DNA of 62,751 nucleotides from Burkholderiaceae bacterium. Lineage in GTDB: Bacteria > Pseudomonadota > Gammaproteobacteria > Burkholderiales > Burkholderiaceae_D. The stretch spans positions 1 through 62,751 of the forward strand of contig JARLJG010000033.1 in assembly GCA_031291325.1 (NCBI GenBank). The letters are read 5' to 3'. The notes below the pieces were generated by a model, which saw only the letters and a program-made list of their open reading frames with translations, ran no database searches and was not told the DNA's origin. The position numbers were made by a program, and so were the translations under genes. Positions within the stretch are counted from its first letter, which is position 1. Each line of letters opens with the position of its first letter. Of the stretch, positions 18,911-28,042 are shown piece by piece.

Positions 18911-19042
18911 GCGTCGGCACAAATCGGGTATGATCTTTGCCGTCGTTGTTCTCGTTGCTTCGCGCCTAAAAATTGTCGATCATGAAATATAAAATCAGCG
19001 CGGCATTGCGCCTTGAATCGGGTTTGCCGGGAAATTCGCCGC

Positions 19043-21820
19043 ATGTTTGCCTGGCTTAAGCGAATCTTTTCGGCGCCGCCGGCAATGCCGGGCCAGCCCA
19101 GCGGCGAGGCTCTGATGCACAAGAGCCGAGGCGACGACTGTCTGGATGGCCGCGACTGGGACGGCGCGGCTATCCATTACCGCGCCGCGATAGCGGCATT
19201 TCCGCACTACGCAGAAGCGCACAGCAATCTCGGTTTTGCGTTGGCGCAGCAATGGCAATTCGACTTGGCGCAGCATCACCTCAATCTTGCGGTTTCCTTG
19301 AAGCCGGGATTGTTCAATTCATTTTATATATTGGGCACAGTCGCTTATCGGCTTGGCCACATCGACGACGCGATAGCGCATTTCAACAAAGCGATTGCGA
19401 TCAAGCCCGATTTTGCCGAGGCGATCTACGAACTGGGCAAATTGCGCGTCGAAAAGGGCGAGCAGGTCGCCGCATTTGAACTGTATCAGCGTGTGCTTGC
19501 GTTGGATCCGTCCATGGTGGCGGCGCTGGTCGGCGTCGCCGCATTATGGGAATACGAAGGCAGCCGGCGCGAGGCGATTGAGTGCTATCGACGCGCGCTG
19601 GAGGCGGACCCCGAAAAGCAATCCGTCCGGCTTTGCATGTTGCATCAACTGATGCATATTTGCAGTTGGGACGATTTAGACAGCCAGATCGAGATAGTGC
19701 GCCGCTCGGTGCGCGAGAGTCCAGCCGACGCCGAAAATTTCGACTCGCCGTTTTCGTTTCTGGCGCTGCCCGGTGCGACGGCGGCGGAGCAAAGGCGTTG
19801 CGCGGAAAAATGGGTGTATGCGATGTATCGCCCGCAATACAAGATGCGCGAATCGCTTGGATTTACCTACCAATGGGAGCGCGGCGACAGGCCCCACATC
19901 GCGTACCTGTCGTCCGATTTTTGCGAACATGCAACCGCCTACCTGATCGCCGAAGTATTTGAACGGCACGACCATGGGCGCTTCAAGATTTCCGCATATT
20001 GTTACAGCCCGGACGACAACAGCCCGATGCGGGCGCGCCTTAAAGCGTCGTTCGATCAATTTGTTGAAATCGGCAAGCTGTCCGACCTCGATGCGGCGAA
20101 AAGGATACACGCCGATCGGGTCGATATCCTGGTCGATCTGAAGGGCTATACCGGCGGCACCCGCAGCGCGATCCTGACGCTGCAGCCGGCGCCGATCCAG
20201 GTCAATTTCTTGGGCTATCCCGGCACGATGGGCGCGGATTTTGTCGATTACCTGATTGCCGACCGCTTTGTCGTTCCGCCGCAAAGCCAGGCAGATTATT
20301 CGGAGAAAATCGCCTACCTTCCCGATACCTACCAACCGAATGACCGTTCCCGGGCGCAGCCGCCGCATCCCGGCAGAATGAACGTCGGTTTGCCGGAGAC
20401 CGGGTTTGTGTTTTGCTGCTTCAATCAATCCTACAAGATTACGCCGGAAATATTCGCCATCTGGTGTGCGCTTCTGCGCAGCGTGCCGGGCAGCGTTTTA
20501 TGGCTGATCGGCAGCAAGCCCTATGTGCATGAAAATCTGCAGCGGCAAGCCGAGTCGCGCGGCGTGGCCCCGGAGCGGCTGATATTCGCGCCGCGCGTGG
20601 GCGCGGACGAGCATCTGGCGCGACAGCAGTGCGCCGATTTGTTCTTGGACACGATTCCGTATAACGCGCACACGACTTGCAGCGACGCCTTATGGATGGG
20701 CTTGCCGGTCGTCACCATTGCCGGCGACACCTTTTCTGCGCGCGTTGCCGGAAGCTTGTTGTCGGCATTGGGCGTGCCAGAATTGATTACCTATCACCTC
20801 GACGAGTACCGCGCGCTGGCCCTGGAGCTGGCGTTGGACGATCGCAAGAGAGGCGAAATTCGGGCGAAAATAATCGCCAATCGCCAGACAGCTCCCCTGT
20901 ATGACAGCCAATTGTTTACCCGCAACCTGGAGCGCGCTTACTCGGATATGCTGGATGCGCAGAAGGATAATCATCGGCGCATTCGGATCGTCATTGTTTG
21001 TCCTGATGGATATCGGCACAGTCACGCTTTCGACGAAATCGCCGAAACCGTCAAGTGCGGTTTCCATGCACTCGGCTATGCGGCGGCAATAAGCCGCAAT
21101 TCCTTTGATCGGCATTGCCGCAATATCGTGTTTGGCGCGAATATGATCGACGCCGACGGTTTCTACGAAATCCCGCCGAATTCGGTTATCTACAACCTCG
21201 AACAGGTGTACGCAGCCTCGCCGTGGATGACCAAAACCCTGTTGAAGATTTTCGAGAAATTTGAAATCTGGGATTACAGCCAGCGCAATGTCGAAGCGAT
21301 TCGCAGCCTGGCCCCGGGCGCCAACGTGAAATACGTGAAGGTCGGTTATGTCGCGTCGATGAGCCGTATCGAAGAGCAGGAAGACACGGATATCGACGTG
21401 TTGTTTTACGGCTCGATGAATCCGCGCCGCCAAAAAATCGTCGATGAACTGGCTTTGCGCGGGGTTCGGGTTGCCGCAGTTTTCGGCGTCTACGGCGAGG
21501 AGCGCGACGCGCTGATCGCGAGAGCGAAGCTGGTCTTGAATATGCGCCTCTATGAATCCGACATCTTCGAGATCGTGCGCGTGTCTTATCTGTTGGCAAA
21601 TCGAAAAGCCGTCGTCTCCGAGCGCAACGAGAATACCGATATCGAGGACGATATGCGCGACGCCGTAGCATTGGCGCCGTATGAAAAGATGGTCGACGCG
21701 TGCATCGAGCTACTGGCGAACGAGCAAAAGCGCAGGGAATTGGCCGAGCGTGGCTTTAAGGTCATGTCGGCACGGCTGGAAGAGGACTTCTTGGCGGCTG
21801 CCGTGCATGCCGATTTGTAG
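19043..21820 (+). CDS. TPR-GT41 (O-GlcNAc transferase/SPINDLY-like) glycosyltransferase with extra C-terminal glycosyltransferase-like domain
   Basis: A 925-residue cytoplasmic protein in three parts. Residues ~30-210 are tetratricopeptide repeats (AEAHSNLGFALAQ; AIAHFNKAIAIKPDFAEA). Residues ~265-640 form the GT41 catalytic region (HIAYLSSDFCEHA; VDILVDLKGYTGGTRS; LGYPGTMGADFVDY; CCFNQSYKI; NAHTTCSDALWMGLPVVT). Residues ~645-925 are a separate domain resembling CgeB/GT1-type glycosyltransferases (IDVLFYGSMNPRRQKI; LNMRLYESDIFEIVRVSYLLANRK). GT41 enzymes attach a sugar to Ser/Thr of proteins. Target and donor are unknown. The ATG at 19043 is used because the upstream extension begins at TTG without a ribosome site. 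Confidence 0.82.
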   Translation: MFAWLKRIFSAPPAMPGQPSGEALMHKSRGDDCLDGRDWDGAAIHYRAAIAAFPHYAEAHSNLGFALAQQWQFDLAQHHLNLAVSLKPGLFNSFYILGTVAYRLGHIDDAIAHFNKAIAIKPDFAEAIYELGKLRVEKGEQVAAFELYQRVLALDPSMVAALVGVAALWEYEGSRREAIECYRRALEADPEKQSVRLCMLHQLMHICSWDDLDSQIEIVRRSVRESPADAENFDSPFSFLALPGATAAEQRRCAEKWVYAMYRPQYKMRESLGFTYQWERGDRPHIAYLSSDFCEHATAYLIAEVFERHDHGRFKISAYCYSPDDNSPMRARLKASFDQFVEIGKLSDLDAAKRIHADRVDILVDLKGYTGGTRSAILTLQPAPIQVNFLGYPGTMGADFVDYLIADRFVVPPQSQADYSEKIAYLPDTYQPNDRSRAQPPHPGRMNVGLPETGFVFCCFNQSYKITPEIFAIWCALLRSVPGSVLWLIGSKPYVHENLQRQAESRGVAPERLIFAPRVGADEHLARQQCADLFLDTIPYNAHTTCSDALWMGLPVVTIAGDTFSARVAGSLLSALGVPELITYHLDEYRALALELALDDRKRGEIRAKIIANRQTAPLYDSQLFTRNLERAYSDMLDAQKDNHRRIRIVIVCPDGYRHSHAFDEIAETVKCGFHALGYAAAISRNSFDRHCRNIVFGANMIDADGFYEIPPNSVIYNLEQVYAASPWMTKTLLKIFEKFEIWDYSQRNVEAIRSLAPGANVKYVKVGYVASMSRIEEQEDTDIDVLFYGSMNPRRQKIVDELALRGVRVAAVFGVYGEERDALIARAKLVLNMRLYESDIFEIVRVSYLLANRKAVVSERNENTDIEDDMRDAVALAPYEKMVDACIELLANEQKRRELAERGFKVMSARLEEDFLAAAVHADL

Positions 21821-21885
21821 AACGATCGCACGCTAGCTTTGCGGAAAGCTGGAGGCCAGCCGTATCTTGCGTTATAATGCAAAGT

Positions 21886-21957
21886 CCAAGGAGCGTTGCA
21901 GCACAGAAATACTGTGCGAGGCTTGGATATGAAACATCCCCCGCAACTGCGCTCACG
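21886..21957 (+). ncRNA. S-adenosylhomocysteine (SAH) riboswitch
   Basis: The leader contains the SAH-riboswitch signature: CCAAGGAGCGTTGC at the 5' side, GAGGCTTGG in the middle and GCAACTGCGCTCACG at the 3' side. Helices visible are GAGCG/CGCTC with TTGC/GCAA enclosing the motif, CCAAG/CTTGG, and a small hairpin GCACAG/CTGTGC at 21901-21916. A perfect -10 box TATAAT at 21873-21878 places transcription start right at the motif. A T-rich run and AAGGAGG ribosome site follow before ahcY. This class senses SAH, the AhcY substrate, and turns the gene on in betaproteobacteria and pseudomonads. Confidence 0.9.
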
Positions 21958-21988
21958 TTTTCTTTTTTTCTAACGAAAGGAGGGCGTG

Positions 21989-23428
21989 ATGAACGCCGCA
22001 GCCATGAATTCCGCTAACTCACACACACAAGACTTTTTCGTTGCCAACCTTGGTTCTGCCGAATGGGGCCGCAAGGAAATCAAGATCGCCGAGACGGAAA
22101 TGCCCGGCTTGATGGCAATCCGCGAAGAATTTGCCGCAGCCCAGCCGTTGAAGGGCGCACGCATTACCGGCTCGATCCATATGACGATCCAGACGGCGGT
22201 ATTGATCCAGACTCTGGAAGCGCTGGGCGCCAAGGTGCGCTGGGCGTCCTGCAATATCTATTCGACCCAGGATCACGCGGCCGCCGCGATTGCCGCCGGC
22301 GGCACCCCGGTATTCGCATTCAAGGGCGAATCGCTGGACGACTATTGGGAATTCACGCATCGTATTTTCGAGTGGCCGGACACAGACGAAGGCGCGCAAT
22401 ATTCGAACATGATTCTGGACGACGGCGGCGACGCGACCTTATTATTGCACCTCGGCACGCGTGCTGAAAAGGATCCGTCGGTGTTGGATAATCCCGGCTC
22501 GGACGAAGAGATTTGCCTGTTCCATGCCATCAAGAAGCGCCTGGCCGGCCAACCCGGCTGGTATTCGACACGCCTGGCGCAGATCAAGGGCGTGACCGAA
22601 GAAACCACGACCGGCGTGCATCGCTTGTATCAAATGCACAAGGAAGGCAAATTGGCGTTTCCGGCCATCAACGTCAACGATTCGGTAACCAAGTCCAAGT
22701 TCGATAATCTGTATGGCTGCCGCGAATCGCTGGTCGACGGCATCAAGCGCGCGACCGATGTGATGATTGCCGGCAAGGTTGCCGTGATCGCCGGCTATGG
22801 CGATGTCGGCAAAGGCTCGGCACAGGCGATGCGCGCGTTGTCGGCGCAAGTCTGGGTGACCGAAATCGATCCGATTTGCGCTTTGCAGGCGGCGATGGAA
22901 GGCTACCGCGTCGTCACCATGGATTACGCGGCTGAACATGGCGACATCTTCGTCACCTGCACCGGCAATTATCATGTGATTACGCATGCGCACATGGCCA
23001 AGATGAAAGATCAGGCGATCGTCTGCAATATCGGCCATTTCGACAATGAAATCGAAGTCGCGGCGCTGCGCCAATACACTTGGGAAAACATCAAGCCGCA
23101 AGTCGACCATGTGATTTTCCCGGACGGCAAGCGCATCATCTTGTTGGCCGAAGGGCGTCTGGTCAATCTGGGCTGCGGCACCGGCCATCCGTCGTATGTG
23201 ATGAGCTCGTCGTTTGCCAACCAGACCATTGCGCAAATCGAGTTGTATACACATACTGCAAACTATCCGGTCGGCGTCTATACCTTGCCCAAGCATCTGG
23301 ATGAAAAGGTCGCGCGCCTGCAGTTGAAAAAGCTCAATGCGCAATTGTCGGAATTGACCGAGCAACAGGCGGCCTATATCGGCGTCGCCAAGACCGGCCC
23401 GTACAAGCCCGAACATTACCGTTATTAA
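21989..23428 (+). CDS. ahcY: Adenosylhomocysteinase
   Basis: NAD-dependent hydrolysis of S-adenosylhomocysteine to homocysteine and adenosine, relieving methylation inhibition. The 479-residue product has the NAD-binding glycine loop [13 protein letters not shown] near residue 269 and the C-terminal [11 protein letters not shown] tail that reaches the cofactor of the neighbouring subunit. AAGGAGG precedes the ATG at 21989. It is controlled by the SAH riboswitch just upstream and followed by a small membrane protein and metF, forming the methyl-cycle operon. Confidence 0.97.
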   Translation: MNAAAMNSANSHTQDFFVANLGSAEWGRKEIKIAETEMPGLMAIREEFAAAQPLKGARITGSIHMTIQTAVLIQTLEALGAKVRWASCNIYSTQDHAAAAIAAGGTPVFAFKGESLDDYWEFTHRIFEWPDTDEGAQYSNMILDDGGDATLLLHLGTRAEKDPSVLDNPGSDEEICLFHAIKKRLAGQPGWYSTRLAQIKGVTEETTTGVHRLYQMHKEGKLAFPAINVNDSVTKSKFDNLYGCRESLVDGIKRATDVMIAGKVAVIAGYGDVGKGSAQAMRALSAQVWVTEIDPICALQAAMEGYRVVTMDYAAEHGDIFVTCTGNYHVITHAHMAKMKDQAIVCNIGHFDNEIEVAALRQYTWENIKPQVDHVIFPDGKRIILLAEGRLVNLGCGTGHPSYVMSSSFANQTIAQIELYTHTANYPVGVYTLPKHLDEKVARLQLKKLNAQLSELTEQQAAYIGVAKTGPYKPEHYRY

Positions 23429-23480
23429 TCGCCGCGCCGTGTGCGCCGCTGCCCGCTAATCAATCATAGGAGAATGGCTC

Positions 23481-23822
23481 ATGCGTTTGTTGCTAACCTG
23501 GCTTATCAATGCGGCAGCTTTGTTTGCCGTTCCCTATTTGATGAATTCGGTGCGCGTCGATAGCTTCGCGGCGGCCATGTTTGCCGCGTTGATCCTGGGC
23601 TTGGTCAATACCTTGATCAAGCCGATTTTGATTTTGCTGACCTTGCCGGTCACCGTCCTGACGCTGGGACTCTTCATTTTCGTCATCAACGGCCTGCTGT
23701 TCTGGGCGGTGGCGAATTTCGTCAAGGGCTTTTCGGTGGCCGGCTTTTGGTCGGCAATCGGCGGCGCGCTGCTCTACAGCATCATTTCGTGGGCGCTGTC
23801 GACACTCTTGATAGAGAAATAA
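23481..23822 (+). CDS. Phage-holin-family (pfam04020-like) small membrane protein
   Basis: A 113-residue protein with four hydrophobic segments (LLTWLINAAALFAVPYLM; FAALILGLVNTLIKPILILL; VLTLGLFIFVINGLLFWAV; SAIGGALLYSIISWAL). It has the LVNTLIKPILILLTLPVTVLTLGLF signature of the so-called mycobacterial four-TMS holin superfamily. Despite the name these are widespread chromosomal genes, not evidence of a prophage. Its stop overlaps the metF start (TAATG), so it is coupled to the methyl-cycle operon. Function unknown. Confidence 0.85.
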   Translation: MRLLLTWLINAAALFAVPYLMNSVRVDSFAAAMFAALILGLVNTLIKPILILLTLPVTVLTLGLFIFVINGLLFWAVANFVKGFSVAGFWSAIGGALLYSIISWALSTLLIEK

Positions 23823-24682
23823 TGTCACAACAATCGAAACCAAACTTCAGCCTGGAATTTTTTCCGCCCAAGACCCCCGAAGGGGCGGAGAAGTTGCGCG
23901 TAGCGCGCGCCAAGCTGGCCGAGTTGCACCCCGCCTATTTTTCCGTCACATTCGGCGCCGGCGGTTCCACCCAAAAAGGCACGCTGGAAACAGTCCTGGA
24001 AATCCGCCGCGAAGGCCACGAAGCGGCGCCGCATTTGTCATGCATGGGCAGCTCGCTTGATAGCCTGAGGACGATTTTGCACGCCTACAAGTCGCACGGC
24101 ATCAAGCGCATAGTCGCGCTGCGCGGCGATATGCCGAGCGGCCACGGACCGGGCGGCTTTTCGTCCGGCGAATTTCGCTATGCCAGCGAATTGGTGGAAT
24201 TTATCCGTGCCGAAACCGGCGACTGGTTCCATATCGACGTTGCGGCCTACCCGGAAATGCATCCGCAGGCGCGCTCGCCGCAAGACGACTTGCAACATTT
24301 CGTGCATAAGGTGAAGGCCGGAGCCAATTCGGCAATCACGCAGTATTTTTATAATGCCGACGCTTACTTCCGCTTCGTCGACGATGCGGCCAAGGCCGGC
24401 GTGTCGGTGCCGATCGTGGCCGGCATCATGCCGATCACCAATTATTCGCAATTGATGCGTTTCTCCGATATGTGCGGCGCCGAGATTCCGCGCTGGGTGC
24501 GGATCAAGTTGGCCAGTTTCGGCGACGATAGCGCGTCGATCCGCGCGTTCGGGCTGGATGTCGTCTGCGGCCTATGCGAGCGTCTGCTGGCGGGCGGTGC
24601 GCCGGGATTGCATTTCTATACGCTGAATCAGGCAGTTGCCACCACGGCAATATGCAAGCGTTTGAATCTGGATCGCGCCTAA
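23822..24682 (+). CDS. metF: Methylenetetrahydrofolate reductase [NAD(P)H]
   Basis: Reduces 5,10-methylene-THF to 5-methyl-THF, the methyl donor for methionine synthesis. The 286-residue product shows SLEFFPPKTPEG at the N-terminus, VTFGAGGSTQ, ALRGDMP and GIMPITNYSQL, all MetF hallmarks. Its ATG overlaps the previous gene's stop, making it part of ahcY-holin-metF and therefore probably under the same SAH riboswitch. Confidence 0.96.
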   Translation: MSQQSKPNFSLEFFPPKTPEGAEKLRVARAKLAELHPAYFSVTFGAGGSTQKGTLETVLEIRREGHEAAPHLSCMGSSLDSLRTILHAYKSHGIKRIVALRGDMPSGHGPGGFSSGEFRYASELVEFIRAETGDWFHIDVAAYPEMHPQARSPQDDLQHFVHKVKAGANSAITQYFYNADAYFRFVDDAAKAGVSVPIVAGIMPITNYSQLMRFSDMCGAEIPRWVRIKLASFGDDSASIRAFGLDVVCGLCERLLAGGAPGLHFYTLNQAVATTAICKRLNLDRA

Positions 24683-24693
24683 CCTGGCTTGCG

Positions 24694-25248
24694 TCAGCCG
24701 ATTTCCTCGGGCAGAAAGGCGCTCTCGGTAATGATCGCGTCGAGCGCAATATCGTGCGGATCGGCGGCGAAACTTGCTGCCAGGCACTGGTAGGCGATGC
24801 CGATGGCCAGCGGGCGCGGCGTGACGGCCAGCGTGCGGTCGTAGAAGCCGCCGCCATAACCGAGCCGGGTGCGCTGCTGGGTAAATCCGGCGCACGGAAT
24901 CAATAAGGCTTGCGGGCGGATCGGTCGATGCGGCGGCGCCGGCACCGGCACTTTCATCACGTCGAGCACCAGCACGTCGCCGGGCGCCCATTTCACGAAT
25001 TGCAAGGGCGCACTGGCGTTAATTACAACTGGCAAGGCCAATTGCACGCCGCGCCGTGCCAATTCAAGGCAGGCCGCTTGCAAATCCGGTTCGCCATGGA
25101 TCGGCCAATACACGCCCAGGCTGGTTACCGGGTGGCTATCCCACCACGCCAGCACGCGCCGATTCAATGCCGCGTCGTACTGGCTTCGTTCTTCGGCGGA
25201 AATGGCGCGCCGCCGCGCCAACAGTTGTTTGCGCAAATCTTGTTTCAT
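24694..25248 (-). CDS. 5-formyltetrahydrofolate cyclo-ligase
   Basis: Converts 5-formyl-THF to 5,10-methenyl-THF with ATP. Starting at MKQDLRKQLLARRRAIS (ATG at 25248) the product is 184 residues. The C-terminal ATP/folate motif RLGYGGGFYDRTLA is clear, and the preceding LIPCAGFTQQRTRLG is typical of the YgfA family. The frame extends nine codons upstream (MRANPLVAK), an alternative start. It converges on metF, keeping folate one-carbon genes adjacent. Confidence 0.92.
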   Translation of the reverse strand: MKQDLRKQLLARRRAISAEERSQYDAALNRRVLAWWDSHPVTSLGVYWPIHGEPDLQAACLELARRGVQLALPVVINASAPLQFVKWAPGDVLVLDVMKVPVPAPPHRPIRPQALLIPCAGFTQQRTRLGYGGGFYDRTLAVTPRPLAIGIAYQCLAASFAADPHDIALDAIITESAFLPEEIG

Positions 25249-25334
25249 CTTCGCTACTAGTGGATTCGCTCGCATGCTATTCTACAGGGTGCCCTACAGA
25301 GGGTAACTAATTTGTGCGATAAGGTTGGAACGTG

Positions 25335-27284
25335 ATGGTCAAGAGTAAATGGCTGGTGATCTTGCTGCTGGCCGCAGCATCGGCCTTTTTGGCGCCGTCC
25401 TGCGCCTATGCCAAGAAGGCGAGCGTGGCGGCAGTGAGCGCCGACGACGACTTTCTCGCGCTGCGCGACGCGGCGCGCAGCGGCGATGCCGACAAGGCGG
25501 GCAAGATTGCCGATCGGCTGGGCGCTTATGCGATTCCATCGTATGTCGATTACTATCGGCTCAAGTCGCACCTGATGAGCGCGAACAACGCCGAGATACT
25601 GGACTTCCTGTCGCGCTACGAAGGCAGCGCGATTGCCGACCGCTTGCGCAACGACTGGCTGTTGATTCTGGGCTATACCGGCGACTGGAAGACTTTCGAC
25701 GAGCAATTGCCGCTCTACGTCGTCAATGACGACCGCCAGGTGAAATGCTATGCGCTATTGTCGCAGGCGCTGAAAGGGCAAAACGTGGCCGCCGATGCGC
25801 GACTGCTGTTGATCGCTCCCAAGGAGTATGGCGACGCTTGCCCGGCCTTGATGAAAAACCTGGTGCAGAATGGTCAATTCGACCAGGGCGATATCGATGC
25901 GCAGGTGCGCGCGGCGGCCGAGTCGACCTCCAGCGCAATGGTGCGCAAGATAGCGGCGACGGCTGGCGATGTCGACAATATGCTGGCGCTGGCGATCGAC
26001 AAGCCCGGTTTTGTCGTTGCGCACGGCCCCGGAAAAACGCACGACAGCCGGCAAATATTCATCGTGGCGCTGGGACGCGCGGCCAAGATCGATGTGCCGG
26101 CGGCAGTCGGCGCGCTCGAGCGCGCTTCGGGTTCCCTGAACAAGGACGAGCAAGCGCTGGGCTGGGCCGCGATTGCCTACGAGGCAACGCTCAAGATGAT
26201 GGCGGAAGCATCGGGCTACTGGCGCAAGGCGGGCAACGCGCCGTTGTCGTATAGCGGTTACCAGTGGCGCGTGCGTTCCGCATTGATGGCGGGCGATTGG
26301 CAAATGGTCGAGAACGGCGTCGAGGCGATGCCGGAGAAATTGCGCGCCGAGGCGGCCTGGACTTATTGGCTGGGGCGCGCGTTGAAGGTGGCGGGCCGCA
26401 GCGCCGACGCCCAGGCGCAATTTCAGGCGATCGCCGAGCAGACCAATTTCTACGGCCAGTTGGCGCTGGAAGAGTTGGGCCGCAAAATCACGATTCCGCC
26501 GCGTCCGCAAGCGCCGACTTCCGCCGAAGTGGCGCAGGTCGCCGACAATCCGGGATTTCGCCGCGCCCTCAAATTCCTCGACTTGAATTTGCGCGCCGAG
26601 GGATATCGCGAGTGGAACTGGGAATTGCGCAAGATGAGCGAGCGCCAGCATTTTGCTGCGGCAGAATTCGCGCGCCAAAGCGATGTGCTCGACCGCATGA
26701 TCAGCACCTCCGAGCGCACCAAGGTCGAGAAGGATTTCAGCCAGCGCTTCCCGGCGCCGTTTGATGACGTGATGCATCCGGCGACCGAGGCGCTGGGGCT
26801 CGACGAAGCCTGGGTCTACGGCTTGATCCGGCAAGAGTCGCGCTTCATCCGCAGCGCCCGCTCCTATGTCGGCGCGCAGGGCTTGATGCAAATCATGCCG
26901 GGCACGGCAAAGTACATTGCGCGCAAGATCGGCATCGACGGTTTTGAGCCTGGACAGGCCAACGAACTCAATACCAATATCGCGCTGGGCACCAACTATC
27001 TGAACATGATTTGCAAGGACCTGGACGGGTCGCAAGTGCTGGCCACGGCAGCCTACAATGCCGGGCCGGGGCGTCCGCGCAGTTGGCGCGCCAATCTGAC
27101 CGGGCCGGTCGAAGGAGCGATCTTTGCCGAAGCGATTCCGTTCAATGAAACGCGCGAATATGTGCGCAACGTGCTCTCGAACGCCACCTATTATGCAGCC
27201 ATGTTCGAGAACAAGCCGCAGTCCTTGAAGGCGCGGCTGGGGATCGTAACACCCAAGGGCTACACGCCCAGCGACTTGCCTTAG
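25335..27284 (+). CDS. Soluble lytic murein transglycosylase (Slt-type)
   Basis: Periplasmic enzyme that cleaves peptidoglycan to 1,6-anhydromuropeptides. A signal peptide (LLLAAASAFLAPSCAYA) is followed by a long helical superhelix (~residues 40-450) and the SLT domain at ~470-620. Catalytic Glu501 lies in IRQESRF, followed by GLMQIMPGTA and AAYNAGPGR. At 649 residues it is near the Slt70 length. ATG at 25335 is preferred over the GTG three bases earlier. It diverges from the cyclo-ligase gene. Confidence 0.93.
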   Translation: MVKSKWLVILLLAAASAFLAPSCAYAKKASVAAVSADDDFLALRDAARSGDADKAGKIADRLGAYAIPSYVDYYRLKSHLMSANNAEILDFLSRYEGSAIADRLRNDWLLILGYTGDWKTFDEQLPLYVVNDDRQVKCYALLSQALKGQNVAADARLLLIAPKEYGDACPALMKNLVQNGQFDQGDIDAQVRAAAESTSSAMVRKIAATAGDVDNMLALAIDKPGFVVAHGPGKTHDSRQIFIVALGRAAKIDVPAAVGALERASGSLNKDEQALGWAAIAYEATLKMMAEASGYWRKAGNAPLSYSGYQWRVRSALMAGDWQMVENGVEAMPEKLRAEAAWTYWLGRALKVAGRSADAQAQFQAIAEQTNFYGQLALEELGRKITIPPRPQAPTSAEVAQVADNPGFRRALKFLDLNLRAEGYREWNWELRKMSERQHFAAAEFARQSDVLDRMISTSERTKVEKDFSQRFPAPFDDVMHPATEALGLDEAWVYGLIRQESRFIRSARSYVGAQGLMQIMPGTAKYIARKIGIDGFEPGQANELNTNIALGTNYLNMICKDLDGSQVLATAAYNAGPGRPRSWRANLTGPVEGAIFAEAIPFNETREYVRNVLSNATYYAAMFENKPQSLKARLGIVTPKGYTPSDLP

Positions 27285-27318
27285 CGTCGATTTTCGCTGA
27301 TGGATTTTTCATGGATGG

Positions 27319-28041
27319 ATGAACTGCATGCAATCGACCGAACTTGATCCTATCCTGTCGCAAGCATTGGGCGACGCCACGCGGGCCGGGCTGAAGCTGG
27401 TGATCGGCAACAAGAACTATTCGTCGTGGTCGATGCGCCCCTGGGTGGCGATGACGGCATTCAATATCCCGTTCGAGGAAGTGAAGATCTTGCTCGACCA
27501 GCCGGCAACCTCGATGGCGATTGCCGAGTATTCGCTGGCCGGGCGCGTGCCGGTGCTGGTCGCCGGCGAAACCACGGTCTGGGATTCGCTGGCGATTTGC
27601 GAGTATCTGGCCGAGCAATTCCCGGAAAAGAACCTGTGGCCGCAAAATGTCGCGCAACGCGCGCTGGCGCGCAGCATGTGCGCCGAAATGCATTCCGGCT
27701 TCGGCGATTTGCGCAAGGCGATGTGGATGAATATCCGCGCCAGCTTTCCCGGCAAGGGGCGCACGACCGGCGCGCAGGCCGATATCGGGCGCATCGGCGA
27801 GATGTGGGAAGATTGTTTATCGGCGGCGGGCGCCCACCAGTTTCTGTTCGGCGAGTTTTCGATTGCCGACGCGTATTTCGCGCCGGTGGTGATGCGCTTT
27901 AACACCTATGACGTTTCGCTGGCGCCGGCTTTGCAGGCCTATGTCGAACGCGTGACTGCGCATCCGGCGGTGGCGAAATGGATAGCCGGCGCGTTGCAGG
28001 AAACCGATAGCCTGCCGGCGTACGACATTTATCCCGATTGA
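27319..28041 (+). CDS. Glutathione S-transferase family protein
   Basis: A 240-residue protein with an N-terminal thioredoxin-fold domain (KLVIGNKNYSSWSMRPW; GRVPVLVAGETTVWDSLAICEYLAEQFP) and an all-helical C-terminal domain (FSIADAYFAPVVMRF). The SSWSMRPW segment matches a bacterial GST subgroup in which serine takes the active-site place. It is followed by cca after one base, suggesting co-transcription. Substrate unknown. Confidence 0.88.
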   Translation: MNCMQSTELDPILSQALGDATRAGLKLVIGNKNYSSWSMRPWVAMTAFNIPFEEVKILLDQPATSMAIAEYSLAGRVPVLVAGETTVWDSLAICEYLAEQFPEKNLWPQNVAQRALARSMCAEMHSGFGDLRKAMWMNIRASFPGKGRTTGAQADIGRIGEMWEDCLSAAGAHQFLFGEFSIADAYFAPVVMRFNTYDVSLAPALQAYVERVTAHPAVAKWIAGALQETDSLPAYDIYPD

Positions 28042-28042
28042 C

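Noticed and set aside
23481-23822. Holin-family gene as evidence of a prophage
   Set aside because: This protein family is chromosomal and locked in the ahcY-metF operon by overlapping stop/start; no phage genes are nearby.
24694-25334. 6S RNA next to the formyl-THF cyclo-ligase gene
   Set aside because: In gammaproteobacteria 6S RNA precedes this gene, but here only about 85 bases separate it from slt, too short for 6S RNA, and no long rod-like fold is visible.
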